A stretch of DNA of 64,000 nt from Ornithinicoccus sp045032955 (GTDB taxonomy: Bacteria; Actinomycetota; Actinomycetes; Actinomycetales; Dermatophilaceae). The DNA lies in the NCBI RefSeq assembly GCF_045032955.1, contig NZ_JBJFZU010000004.1, positions 1 through 64,000 on the forward strand. The letters are read 5' to 3'. How positions within the stretch are numbered: position 1 is the stretch's first letter; each line of letters starts with the position of its first letter. The position numbers and the translations under genes were made by a program. The notes beneath the pieces were generated by a model. That model was not told the DNA's origin. It searched no databases and was given only the letters and a program-made list of their open reading frames with translations. This document shows positions 42,066 through 49,939 of this stretch, in pieces.

Positions 42066-42464
42066 CTACCCCGGACCGACGGCCAGCAGCAGGACGATCA
42101 GGAGCAGGAGGAACCCGACACCGACGGCACCGGCCCCCATCAGCTTCAGCACCCCTCCACGGTGGTAGAACGTGTTGATCACCGCGCGCCCCGGATCACC
42201 CGGGTCGTAGGCGACGTCGACGGGTCCGCTCGGGGCCAACGAGGTCGCGTTCATCACCGGCATGATGTGGAACGTCGCACCTTCGACCCGGTACTCCACC
42301 TGCCAGGAGCGGGTGAACCGGCCCTCGAAGCGTGTCCACTCCCCCGGCACGTCACGCCATCCCCTCCGGCGTCCCTTGCCCACGGCGAACCCGACCAGCC
42401 AGAGCAGAAGACCGACCGTGCCGAAGCAGGCGGCCAGGATCTGAAGAACTCCTACGGCAGACAT
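42066..42464 (-). CDS. DUF3592 small membrane protein
   Basis: A 132-residue protein with a hydrophobic helix at each end (residues about 5-28 and 108-130) and an extracytoplasmic or cytoplasmic beta domain between (RSWQVEYRVEGATFHIMPV, VDVAYDPGDPGRAVINTF). The V-x-V-x-Y-D-P-x-D-P motif is diagnostic of DUF3592. No function is known. Lone gene between the BCCT2 region and tRNA-Pro. Confidence 0.8.
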   Translation of the reverse strand: MSAVGVLQILAACFGTVGLLLWLVGFAVGKGRRRGWRDVPGEWTRFEGRFTRSWQVEYRVEGATFHIMPVMNATSLAPSGPVDVAYDPGDPGRAVINTFYHRGGVLKLMGAGAVGVGFLLLLIVLLLAVGPG

Positions 42465-42511
42465 GCCCCCAGACGATAACCGCGTCGGGTCCCCACCGGC
42501 CCCGACAGCAC

Positions 42512-42543
42512 GAGCCGGACCTACGGGCTCGTAGGTCCGGCTC
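42512..42543 (-). terminator. 14-bp hairpin after tRNA-Pro
   Basis: Perfect 14-bp stem (42512-42525 and 42530-42543, GGCT loop), 27 bases beyond the 3' end of the tRNA. It can end the tRNA transcript. A second perfect palindrome sits immediately before it at 42547-42564. Confidence 0.75.
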
Positions 42544-42546
42544 TGC

Positions 42547-42564
42547 CGATGTCCGCGGACATCG
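42547..42564. terminator. 18-base palindrome next to tRNA-Pro
   Basis: CGATGTCCGCGGACATCG, fully self-complementary, six bases after the tRNA 3' end. Together with the hairpin at 42512-42543 it gives a tandem stop, or it may serve 3' processing. Confidence 0.5.
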
Positions 42565-42569
42565 CGACG

Positions 42570-42643
42570 TCGGGATGACAGGATTTGAACCTGCGACCCC
42601 CTGACCCCCAGTCAGGTGCGCTACCAAGCTGCGCCACATCCCG
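42570..42643 (-). tRNA. tRNA-Pro (anticodon GGG)
   Basis: A complete cloverleaf on the minus strand: acceptor CGGGATG/CATCCCG, D arm with GCGCAGCTTGGTAGCGC, anticodon stem CCTGA/TCAGG with loop CTGGGGG (anticodon GGG), and T arm with GGTTCAAATCC. CCA is not encoded. It reads CCC and CCU proline codons. Lies downstream of der on the same strand, possibly processed from a long transcript or from its own promoter in the 76-base gap. Confidence 0.97.
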
Positions 42644-42719
42644 TTGTTCTGTTGTCGGCCCGTTCGGGCGAGGATCAGGTTAGCCCATCGCTGGCCGCGC
42701 TCCCAATCCTCGCCCGGCG

Positions 42720-44270
42720 TCAGCGGCGCCGTTTCTCGCGGACCCGGACGGAGATCTCGATCGGGGTCCCGGGGAAGCCGAACTGCTCCCGGATCCGGCG
42801 CTCCAGGAAGCGTCGGTAGCCGGCCTCGATGAAGCCGGAGGCGAAGATGACGAACTTCGGCGGGCGGGTGTCCGCCTGGGTGGCGAACAGGATCCGGGGC
42901 TGCTTGCCGCTGCGCACCGGGTGCGGGTGCGCGGCCACCACCTCGCCAAGGAAGGCGTTGATCCGCCCGGTCGGGATCCGGCGGTCCCACGAGTCCAGGG
43001 CGGTCTCCAGGGCCGGCACCAGGCGGGCCACGTTGCGACCGGTCGAGGCGGAGATGTTCACCCGGGGGGCCCAGGTGATCTGGACCAGCTCCCGCTCGAT
43101 CTCCCGCTCCAGGTAGTAGCGCCGCTCCTCGTCCATGGTGTCCCACTTGTTGTAGGCCACCACCAGCGACCGCCCGGCGTCGACGACCTGCTGGATGACC
43201 CGGATGTCCTGCTCGGCGATCGGCTCGGAGACGTCGACGAGGACCACCGCGACCTCCGCCTTCTCCAGGGCCGCCTGGGTGCGCAGCGAGGCGTAGAAGT
43301 CGGCGCCCTTGGTCTGGTGCACGCGCCGCCGGATCCCGGCGGTGTCCACGAAGCGCCAGACCTTGCCGCCCAGCTCGATGAGCTCGTCCACCGGGTCCCG
43401 GGTGGTGCCGGCGACCTCGTCGACGACCACCCGCTCGGAACCGGCCAACCGGTTGAGCAGCGAGGACTTGCCCACGTTGGGGCGGCCCAGCAGGGCCACC
43501 CGGCGCGGGCCGCCCTCGGGATCGACCCCGGCCACCGCGGAGCGTTCCGGCAGCACCTCGAGCAGCGCGTCCAGCGCGTCCCCGGAGCCACGGCCGTGCA
43601 GCGCCGAGACGGGCCAGGGCTGCCCGAGTCCCAGGCTCCACAGCGAGGCCGCCTCGGCCTCCTGGTGCTGGTCGTCCACCTTGTTGGCGACCAGGACGAC
43701 CGGCTTGCCGGAGCGGCGCAGCAGCTTGACCACCTGCTCGTCGGTGTCCGTCGGACCGACCAGCGCATCGACCACGAACATCACGGCGTCGGCCAGCTCG
43801 ATCGCCACCTCGGCCTGCTCGGCGACCCTCAGGTGGATGCCGGTGGCGTCCACCTCCCAGCCGCCGGTGTCCACCAGGGTGAACCGCCGGCCGGACCAGT
43901 CCGTGGTGTAGGAGACCCGGTCCCGGGTGACCCCCGGCACGTCCTCCACGACCGCCTCGCGGCGACCCAGGATGCGGTTCACCAGGCTGGACTTGCCGAC
44001 GTTGGGCCGACCGACGACGGCGACCACCGGCAACCCGCCGACCTCGGCGCCCTCACCGGCCGGTAGCTCGCCGGACTCGACCAGCGCCAGGTCCTCCTCG
44101 GACAGCTCGAAGTCGACGAGCCCGGCCCGCAGCGCGGCCTCCAGCGCCTCGTCCTCGGCGCTCGGGGCATACGCCTCCGGTCCGCCCTCGGGGTCCGGTC
44201 CGGCGGTCCACTCGACCTCGACACCGTCGCCCGGGTCCGCGTCGTCACCGGGGTGCTGTGGCTCGCTCAT
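42720..44270 (-). CDS. der: GTPase Der (EngA), ribosome assembly
   Basis: A 516-residue double-GTPase. Both G1 loops read GRPNVGKSSL, with switch motifs GVTRDRVSY and GTTRDPVDEL, NKVDDQ and NKWDTM for guanine recognition, and the C-terminal KH-like domain (HPHPVRSGKQPRILFATQ). Essential for 50S subunit maturation. The N-terminal 75 residues are an acidic extension. ATG 44270 overlaps the sufE stop by four bases, an arrangement that differs from the usual cmk-der adjacency. Confidence 0.97.
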   Translation of the reverse strand: MSEPQHPGDDADPGDGVEVEWTAGPDPEGGPEAYAPSAEDEALEAALRAGLVDFELSEEDLALVESGELPAGEGAEVGGLPVVAVVGRPNVGKSSLVNRILGRREAVVEDVPGVTRDRVSYTTDWSGRRFTLVDTGGWEVDATGIHLRVAEQAEVAIELADAVMFVVDALVGPTDTDEQVVKLLRRSGKPVVLVANKVDDQHQEAEAASLWSLGLGQPWPVSALHGRGSGDALDALLEVLPERSAVAGVDPEGGPRRVALLGRPNVGKSSLLNRLAGSERVVVDEVAGTTRDPVDELIELGGKVWRFVDTAGIRRRVHQTKGADFYASLRTQAALEKAEVAVVLVDVSEPIAEQDIRVIQQVVDAGRSLVVAYNKWDTMDEERRYYLEREIERELVQITWAPRVNISASTGRNVARLVPALETALDSWDRRIPTGRINAFLGEVVAAHPHPVRSGKQPRILFATQADTRPPKFVIFASGFIEAGYRRFLERRIREQFGFPGTPIEISVRVREKRRR

Positions 44271-44746
44271 CCGCTCGACTCCTTCGCGGCCAGGGCCGCA
44301 CCCTCCAGGCGCAGCCGCACCTGGCGTTTGATCCGGCCGAGCATGCCGACCATGCCCCGCATCCGCAGCGGGGAGACCGCCTCGGCCAGCCCGAACCGGT
44401 AGGGCGCGTCGTCGGGCACGTCCAGCACCTGCTCGGCGCTCAGCCCGTCCAGGCCCTCGTGCAGGATGCCGGCGAAGCCGCGGGTCGTCGGCGCCTCCGG
44501 CGGGGCGTCGAAGAACAGGTGCACGGTATGCCCGTCGTCGTCACCGACCTCCACGGTCAGGAAGAGCGGCGACTGGCACTCGTCCACCCGCTCCAGGGAG
44601 TCCAGCTTCCCGGCATACCGCTCCGGCAGCTCGGGCAGCTCACGAGAAAGCTCGAGCAGCAGCTGCAGGCGCTCCTGCTGGCTCACCGCGTGGAAGTCCT
44701 GCGCCAGCTCGGCCATCGCCTCGGGCAGGTCGTCGGTCTGCGGCAT
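44267..44746 (-). CDS. sufE: SufE-family sulfur acceptor
   Basis: A 159-residue SufE-like protein, which takes persulfide sulfur from a cysteine desulfurase for Fe-S assembly. The active-site cysteine is in RVDECQSPLFL, with the RGFAGILHEGL and SPLRMRGMVGML elements of the fold. Family length is normal. It follows the rhodanese by three bases, and in actinobacteria sufE-like and sseA genes are often paired. It is lodged in the cmk-der operon. Confidence 0.92.
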   Translation of the reverse strand: MPQTDDLPEAMAELAQDFHAVSQQERLQLLLELSRELPELPERYAGKLDSLERVDECQSPLFLTVEVGDDDGHTVHLFFDAPPEAPTTRGFAGILHEGLDGLSAEQVLDVPDDAPYRFGLAEAVSPLRMRGMVGMLGRIKRQVRLRLEGAALAAKESSG

Positions 44747-44749
44747 ACC

Positions 44750-45607
44750 TCAGCGCTCCACCGGCACGCCGACGGAGTTGCCCCACTCGGTCCAGCTGCC
44801 GTCGTAGTTGCGGACGTTCTCGAACCCGAGCAGGTGGGTGAGCACGAACCAGGTGTGGCTCGAACGCTCCCCGATCCGGCAGTAGGCCACCACGTCGTCG
44901 CCGGCGCTCAGCCCCTGCTCCTGCTGGTAGATGGCCTCCAGCTCCTCGCGGGAGCGGAAGGTGCCGTCCTCGTTGGCCGCACGCGCCCAGGGCACCGACT
45001 TCGCGCCGGGGATGTGCCCCCCGCGCATGGCGCCCTCCTGCGGGTAGTCGGGCATGTGCAGCAGCTCACCGGAGTACTCCCCGGGCGAACGGACGTCCAC
45101 CAGCGGTGCACCGAGGTGCTCCAGCACGTCCGCGCGGAACGCGCGCACGGTGCTGTCGTCCCGCTCGACGACCGGGTAGTCGACGGGCTCGACCGTCGGC
45201 ACGTCGGTGGTCATCTCACGGCCCTCCGCGACCCACGCGGCCCGTCCGCCGTCCAGCAGCCGGACGTCCTCGTGGCCGAAGAGGGTGAGCACCCACAGCG
45301 CGTAGGCGGCCCACCAGTTGGACTTGTCCCCGTAGATGACCACGGTGGTCTCGCGGCTGATGCCGCGCGCGCCCATCACCTCGGCGAAGCGCCGACCGTC
45401 GACGTAGTCACGGGTGAGGGGGTCGTTGAGGTCGGTGTGCCAGTCCAGCTTGAACGACCCGGGCACGTGCCCGGTGTCGTAGAGCAGGACGTCCTCGTCG
45501 GACTCCAGCACCACGACCGACGGGTCGTCCAGGTGCTCGGCCAGCCACGCGGTGGTGACCAGACGCTCGGGGTGGGCGTAGGCGGCGATCTTCTCGGACG
45601 TGCTCAT
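44750..45607 (-). CDS. sseA: Tandem-rhodanese sulfurtransferase (SseA-like)
   Basis: A 285-residue protein with two rhodanese modules. The N-terminal one is inactive (GDKSNWWAAYALW with no Cys); the C-terminal loop VAYCRIGERSSHTW carries the catalytic cysteine. It transfers sulfane sulfur from thiosulfate or mercaptopyruvate; the loop starting CRIGER is of the thiosulfate-type seen in mycobacterial SseA. Starts at ATG 45607 overlapping the cmk stop. Physically coupled to sufE, suggesting sulfur relay between the two. Confidence 0.92.
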   Translation of the reverse strand: MSTSEKIAAYAHPERLVTTAWLAEHLDDPSVVVLESDEDVLLYDTGHVPGSFKLDWHTDLNDPLTRDYVDGRRFAEVMGARGISRETTVVIYGDKSNWWAAYALWVLTLFGHEDVRLLDGGRAAWVAEGREMTTDVPTVEPVDYPVVERDDSTVRAFRADVLEHLGAPLVDVRSPGEYSGELLHMPDYPQEGAMRGGHIPGAKSVPWARAANEDGTFRSREELEAIYQQEQGLSAGDDVVAYCRIGERSSHTWFVLTHLLGFENVRNYDGSWTEWGNSVGVPVER

Positions 45608-46374
45608 GCTCGCTCCTCGTGGTCGGTGTCAGGGATGGGCGCCGGGGCGCCGTCGGGGTCGGTGAGCGCAGGGTGCGGGGCGGCGCTGCGGGCCTCGCCA
45701 CGGACCAGGCCCAGGACCGCCCCGACCGTCTCCTGCAGGGTCAGGTCGGAGGTGTCCAGGGTGACGACCCCGTCCGCGGCGTCCATGAAGGCGCTCACGG
45801 TGGAGTCGTCCCGGTCCCGCCGCACGACCTGGTCCCGGGTGGCGGCGACGTGCTCGGCTTCCGCTCCCCCGTGCAGCTCGCGTGCCCGGCGGGACAGCCG
45901 CGCCTCCTCGGAGGCGGTCACCAGGATCCGGTGCTCGGCGTCCGGGGCCACGACGGTGGTGATGTCCCGACCCTCGGCGACGACGCCGCCCAGCTGCCGG
46001 CGCGCGTCGGCGATGATCTCGCGCTGACGGCGCCGCAGCTCGGCGCGGACGTCCAGGTTGGTGGCCACCGCGGAGACCTTCTCACTGATCCTGGTCTGCC
46101 GGATCTGCTCGGTCACGTCGGTGCCACCCACCCTGGTGGTGGTGTCGTCGGGGTCGGTCGTCATCCGCAGCGGCAGGTCCCGTGCCGCCGTGGCGACCGC
46201 CTCCTGGTCGCCCAGGTCGACGCCGGTGTCCAGGCAGTACCAGGCCAGGGCCCGGTACATCGCGCCGGTGTCCAGGTAGCCGATCCCGAGCTCGCGGGCC
46301 ACTGCCCGGGAGACGGAGGACTTGCCGGACCCGCTGGGTCCGTCGATGGCGACGGTGATGGGGTCTGGCTGCAC
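45604..46374 (-). CDS. cmk: Cytidylate kinase
   Basis: A 256-residue (d)CMP kinase. P-loop GPSGSGKSSVSRAVA, the CMP site with YLDTGAMYRALAW and RDITTVVAPDAEHRILVTAS, and the lid RRRQREIIADARRQ are present. The C-terminus is longer than usual by about 25 residues (AAPHPALTDPDGAPAP). Supplies CDP for DNA and lipid nucleotides. GTG or ATG 46374; 52 bases after the pseudouridine synthase stop. Confidence 0.96.
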   Translation of the reverse strand: MQPDPITVAIDGPSGSGKSSVSRAVARELGIGYLDTGAMYRALAWYCLDTGVDLGDQEAVATAARDLPLRMTTDPDDTTTRVGGTDVTEQIRQTRISEKVSAVATNLDVRAELRRRQREIIADARRQLGGVVAEGRDITTVVAPDAEHRILVTASEEARLSRRARELHGGAEAEHVAATRDQVVRRDRDDSTVSAFMDAADGVVTLDTSDLTLQETVGAVLGLVRGEARSAAPHPALTDPDGAPAPIPDTDHEERA

Positions 46375-46426
46375 CCGCCCAGCCTAACGTGACGGCGGGG
46401 GCCGCCTCACCGCCAGCGGCTCGGCC

Positions 46427-47416
46427 TCAGAGGTCGGCCGCGCGGTAGAGCTGGGCGACCTCCTCCGCCGACAGCGCCCGGTAGCGCCCCGAGCGCAGCT
46501 CGGCGAGCTTGATCGGGCCGACCTCGACCCGGGAGAGGGCCTCGACGGGGTAGCCGACCGCGTCCATCATGCGGCGGACGATGTGCTTGCGTCCCTCGTG
46601 CAGCACCACCTCGATGATCGAGTGCCCGGGGATGTTGTCGACCAGCTTGAAGCTGTCCGCCTTGGCCAGGCCGTCCTCCAGCTCCACGCCGTCGCGCAGC
46701 TGCTTGCCGATCCCCGGGCCCATCACTCCGTGCACCTGGGCGACGTAGGTCTTGGGGATGCCGTAGGCCGGGTGCTGCAGCCGGTGCGCGAGGTCGCCGT
46801 CGTTGGTGAGCAGCAGCAGGCCCTCGGTGTCCACGTCGAGGCGGCCCACGTGGAAGAGCCGCTGGGACAGGTGGCCGACGTAGTCGGTCAGGCACGGCCG
46901 TCCCTCCTCGTCCTGCATGGTGGAGACGACGCCCGCGGGCTTGTTGAAGGCCAGGTAGACCCGGTCGGTGTCCACCACCACCCGGTCCCCGTCGACGTGC
47001 ACCACCTGCTTGGCCGGGTCCACCCGGACCCCGAGCTCGGTGACGACCTGGCCGTCCACCTGGACCCGGCCCTGCTCGATCAGCTTTTCGCAGGCGCGGC
47101 GGCTGCCGAAGCCGGCGCCCGCCAGCAGCTTCTGCAGCCGGGTGCCCTCCGGGTCGTGCACGTCGTGGGTGCCGTGCGAGCCGTCCGGGCGGGGCGGCTG
47201 GGGTTGACGCCCACGCGGTGGGCGTGCCCTACCGGCCTGGCGCGGTCCAGCGCCCCCACCCTGGGCCGGGGTGCGGTTGCCCGCCCCGGAGCGGCCGGAA
47301 CCGCCACGGGCGGGACCGCCGCCGCGACCTGATCCACCACGTCCGGACCCGCCGCGGGCGGGACCGCCGCCGCGACCTGATCCGCCGCGGCCTCCGTTCT
47401 GCTTGTCGTTGCTCAT
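46427..47416 (-). CDS. rluB: Pseudouridine synthase RluB/RsuA-type with Gly/Arg-rich extension
   Basis: A 329-residue enzyme: residues 1-85 are a low-complexity GRGGSGRGGGPARGG repeat region, then an S4 RNA-binding domain (RLQKLLAGAGFGSRRACEKLI) and the catalytic domain with VGRLDVDTEGLLLLTNDG (active Asp). It isomerises uridine in rRNA. The RGG tail is likely an extra RNA-binding segment, as in several actinobacterial members. ATG 47416 overlaps the scpB stop (ATGA). Confidence 0.93.
   Translation of the reverse strand: MSNDKQNGGRGGSGRGGGPARGGSGRGGSGRGGGPARGGSGRSGAGNRTPAQGGGAGPRQAGRARPPRGRQPQPPRPDGSHGTHDVHDPEGTRLQKLLAGAGFGSRRACEKLIEQGRVQVDGQVVTELGVRVDPAKQVVHVDGDRVVVDTDRVYLAFNKPAGVVSTMQDEEGRPCLTDYVGHLSQRLFHVGRLDVDTEGLLLLTNDGDLAHRLQHPAYGIPKTYVAQVHGVMGPGIGKQLRDGVELEDGLAKADSFKLVDNIPGHSIIEVVLHEGRKHIVRRMMDAVGYPVEALSRVEVGPIKLAELRSGRYRALSAEEVAQLYRAADL
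47307..47383. repeat. 29-base direct repeat in the rluB N-terminal region
   Basis: Two identical 29-base copies (47307-47335 and 47355-47383), 48 bases apart, coding for the repeated RGGGPARGGSG peptide. Exact nucleotide identity suggests a recent duplication or slippage; copy number may vary between strains. Confidence 0.85.
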
Positions 47417-48063
47417 GCCAGTCCTTCCGATGCGAGCTCCTCGAGCACCTCGGCCGAGGGGAGATAGGGGGCCAGCGCGGGCAGCTCGTCGAGCGAGTCC
47501 AGGCCCATGCGCTGGAGGAACAGGTCGGTGGTGCCGTAGAGGACGGCGCCGGCGGTCGGGTCCTGCCCGGCCTCGGTCACCATCCCCCGGGCGAGCAGGG
47601 TGCGCACCACGCCGTCCACGTTGACGCCGCGGATCGCCCCGATCCGGGCGCGGCTGATCGGCTGCCGGTAGGCGATGACCGCGAGCGTCTCCAAGGCGGC
47701 CTGGGTGAGCCGGGCCTGCTGGCCCCCGAGCAGGAAGCGTTCCACCACCGGGGCGTACTCGGGGCGGCTGTAGATCCGCCAGCCACCGCCCAGGCGGCGG
47801 AGCATGAAGCCGCGCCCACCCTGGGCATACTCCTGCGCGAGCTCGTCCAGGACGGCGCCGACCTCGTCGGTGCCGAGCCCCAGGGCACCGGCCAGCGACT
47901 CCTCGGTCACCGGTTCGTCGACGACCATGAGGACCGCCTCGATCGCGGATCGGGCACCGCCCGGCAGGTCGTGCACGTCCAGCGGCTCCTGCTCGTGGTC
48001 CCGGTCCTGCGGGCGCGGCGGGACCTCGGAGGGCGCCACGGGGTGCTCATCCGGCTGACCCAT
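47413..48063 (-). CDS. scpB: Segregation and condensation protein B
   Basis: A 216-residue ScpB (kite subunit of the SMC complex) with two winged helices: AIEAVLMVVDEPVTEESLAGALG and ALETLAVIAYRQPISRARIGAIRGVNVDG. The closing GRPALLYGTTD-type segment reads GAVLYGTTDLFLQRMGL. It works with ScpA and SMC to organise the chromosome. Its start overlaps the scpA stop by 17 bases. Confidence 0.96.
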   Translation of the reverse strand: MGQPDEHPVAPSEVPPRPQDRDHEQEPLDVHDLPGGARSAIEAVLMVVDEPVTEESLAGALGLGTDEVGAVLDELAQEYAQGGRGFMLRRLGGGWRIYSRPEYAPVVERFLLGGQQARLTQAALETLAVIAYRQPISRARIGAIRGVNVDGVVRTLLARGMVTEAGQDPTAGAVLYGTTDLFLQRMGLDSLDELPALAPYLPSAEVLEELASEGLA

Positions 48064-48937
48064 CGGTGACCACCTCCTGCCTCTCCGTCTCGTCGAACTC
48101 GCTGCCGGTGCCCACCTGGCCCGACTCCGGACCGGTCCATCGCACGGTGATCTCGGCGAGGGGCTCCTCCTGGTCGAGCGCGATCACGGTGTCCCGGAAG
48201 AGCTCGAGCAGGGCCAGGAAGCGCGCCACGATCACCAGGGTCGAGTCCGCGTCGGCCACCAGCTCGCGGAAGCTGGCCGTGCCGTCGGCACGGGCACGCA
48301 GCCGCCCCACCACGATAGAGGCCTGCTCGCGCACCGACACACCCGCAGCGTGCAGGTGGTCCACCGCCACGGTCGGTGGGGGCCGGGGAATCATCGCCCG
48401 GCCGGCGATCATCGCCAGCTGCTCGGGCGTCACCGTCAGCACCAGCTCGGGAAGCAACGCGGCGAACCGCTCCTCCACGCCGACGTCACGGGCGAAGATC
48501 CGTCCTTTGCCCTCCATCTGCAGCCGCAGCTCGTCGGCGACCTGCTTGAACGCGCGGTACTGCAGGAGCCGGGCGAAGAGCAGGTCGCGCGCCTCGATCA
48601 GCGCCAGGTCCTCCTCGTCGTCCTCACGGGCGTTGGGCAGCAGCCGGGCGGCCTTGAGGTCGAGCAGGGTGGCGGCGATCAGCACGAACTCGCTGGCCTG
48701 GGACAGGTCCCAGTCCTGCTCGGCCTGCTGGGCCCGCCGCAGGTGGGCCACGAACTCGTCGGTGACCTGGGCCAGCGCGATCTCGGTGACGTCCAGCCGG
48801 TGCTTGGAGATCAGCCCGAGGAGCAGCTCGAACGGTCCGGTGAAGACGTCGAGGTGCACCTCGAAACCACCATGCCCCTGGGTCAGCACCCCGCCGGGGG
48901 TGGTGTCCTCGGGTGCCGGGGCGGCGGGCGTACCCAC
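48047..48937 (-). CDS. scpA: Segregation and condensation protein A
   Basis: A 296-residue kleisin. The start FEVHLDVFTGPFELLLGLISK is the ScpA signature, followed by HRLDVTEIALAQVTDEFV and the C-terminal winged helix LVVIVARFLALLELFRD in part. GTG 48937 lies five bases after the ParA stop. The last 30 residues are acidic and variable. Bridges SMC heads with ScpB. Confidence 0.96.
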   Translation of the reverse strand: MGTPAAPAPEDTTPGGVLTQGHGGFEVHLDVFTGPFELLLGLISKHRLDVTEIALAQVTDEFVAHLRRAQQAEQDWDLSQASEFVLIAATLLDLKAARLLPNAREDDEEDLALIEARDLLFARLLQYRAFKQVADELRLQMEGKGRIFARDVGVEERFAALLPELVLTVTPEQLAMIAGRAMIPRPPPTVAVDHLHAAGVSVREQASIVVGRLRARADGTASFRELVADADSTLVIVARFLALLELFRDTVIALDQEEPLAEITVRWTGPESGQVGTGSEFDETERQEVVTDGSAG

Positions 48938-48942
48938 CTCGC

Positions 48943-49827
48943 TCAGGGGGCCCCGCCCCGCGACACCAGCTCGCGGGCCAGCTGGCGGTATGCCTCGGCG
49001 CCCGCGTGCGTGCTCGCGTAGCTGGTGATCGGCTCGGCGGCGAGGGTCGCGTCCGGGAACTTCACCGTCCGGCTGATGACGGTGTGGAAGACGGTGTCGT
49101 CGAAGTGGTCGACGACGCTGCGCACCACCTCGCGCGAGTGCAGGGTGCGCCCGTCGTACATGGTCGCCAGGATGCCGTCGATCTCCAGCCGGGGGTTCAG
49201 CCGGTCGGTGATCTTCTCGATGGTCTCGATCAGCAGGGCTACCCCGCGCATCGCGAAGAACTCGGTCTCCAGCGGGATCACCACCCCGTGCGCGGCGGTC
49301 AGCGCATTGACGGTGAGCAGGCCCAGCGAGGGCTGGCAGTCGATGAGGATCACGTCGTAGTCGTCCATCACCGGGCGCAGGGTGCGGGTCAGGATCTGCT
49401 CCCGGGCCACCTCACCGACCAGCTGCACCTCGGCGGCGGAGAGGTCGATGTTGGCCGGGAGGAGGTCGATGCCGGCGACCCGGGTCGGCTGGATGACGTC
49501 GCGGACGTCGTGGCCGCGCTCCACGAGAAGGTTGTAGACGGTGACGTCGAGGTCGTGGGTGGGGACGCCCAGACCCACCGACAGGGCGCCCTGAGGGTCG
49601 AAGTCGACCATCAGCACCTTGCGTCCGTACTCGGCCAACGCGGCGCCCAGGTTGATGGTCGTCGTCGTCTTGCCGACGCCACCCTTCTGGTTGCACATGG
49701 CGACGATCCGGGCGGGTCCGTGGCTGGCCAGCGGCGGGGGTACCGGGAAGTCAGGGAGCGGTCGCCCGGTGGGCCCTGTCTGCCCCACGCCCGTGGTCTC
49801 CGTTCCGGGCAGCCGGTCGTGCGTCAC
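48943..49827 (-). CDS. ParA-family ATPase (Soj-like)
   Basis: A 294-residue MinD/ParA ATPase. Walker A is NQKGGVGKTTTTINLGAAL, Walker A' FDPQGALSVGLG and Walker B DVILIDCQPSLGLL. This gene, next to scpAB and xerD, is the Rv1708 type, not the origin-proximal parAB: no parB follows and no parS site was seen. GTG 49827 after CTGGAGAGAC is chosen over upstream codons that fall outside the family. It probably helps chromosome segregation or positions another cargo; the target is unknown. Confidence 0.93.
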   Translation of the reverse strand: MTHDRLPGTETTGVGQTGPTGRPLPDFPVPPPLASHGPARIVAMCNQKGGVGKTTTTINLGAALAEYGRKVLMVDFDPQGALSVGLGVPTHDLDVTVYNLLVERGHDVRDVIQPTRVAGIDLLPANIDLSAAEVQLVGEVAREQILTRTLRPVMDDYDVILIDCQPSLGLLTVNALTAAHGVVIPLETEFFAMRGVALLIETIEKITDRLNPRLEIDGILATMYDGRTLHSREVVRSVVDHFDDTVFHTVISRTVKFPDATLAAEPITSYASTHAGAEAYRQLARELVSRGGAP

Positions 49828-49920
49828 GTCGTCTCTCCAGCCTGTCGTGGTCGTGGTCGGCGTCCCGCCGATCGCCCCTGACCCTAATCGCTGGGTCGAG
49901 GTCACCACCAGTCGGCTGAA

Positions 49921-49939
49921 CCTCGACCTGAGGTCGAGG
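49921..49939 (-). terminator. Hairpin directly after xerD stop
   Basis: CCTCGACC-TGA-GGTCGAGG, an 8-bp perfect stem starting at the base after the xerD stop codon. A second copy of GGTCGAGGTCA lies at about 49894, giving an alternative pairing. Partial separation of xerD from the parA operon is likely. Confidence 0.55.

Noticed and set aside
41735..42178. Overlapping small open frames between BCCT2 and DUF3592
   Set aside because: Several overlapping frames of similar length, no ribosome site preference, no recognisable motif.
21315..42569. Island as a recent mobile element
   Set aside because: No transposase, integrase, or direct repeat of the tRNA 3' end was seen at the left edge, and the dispersed octamer is present at roughly the background density, so recent entry is not supported.
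48943..49827. Origin-proximal parAB locus
   Set aside because: No parB gene follows and no parS-like sequence was seen; neighbours are scpA and xerD.
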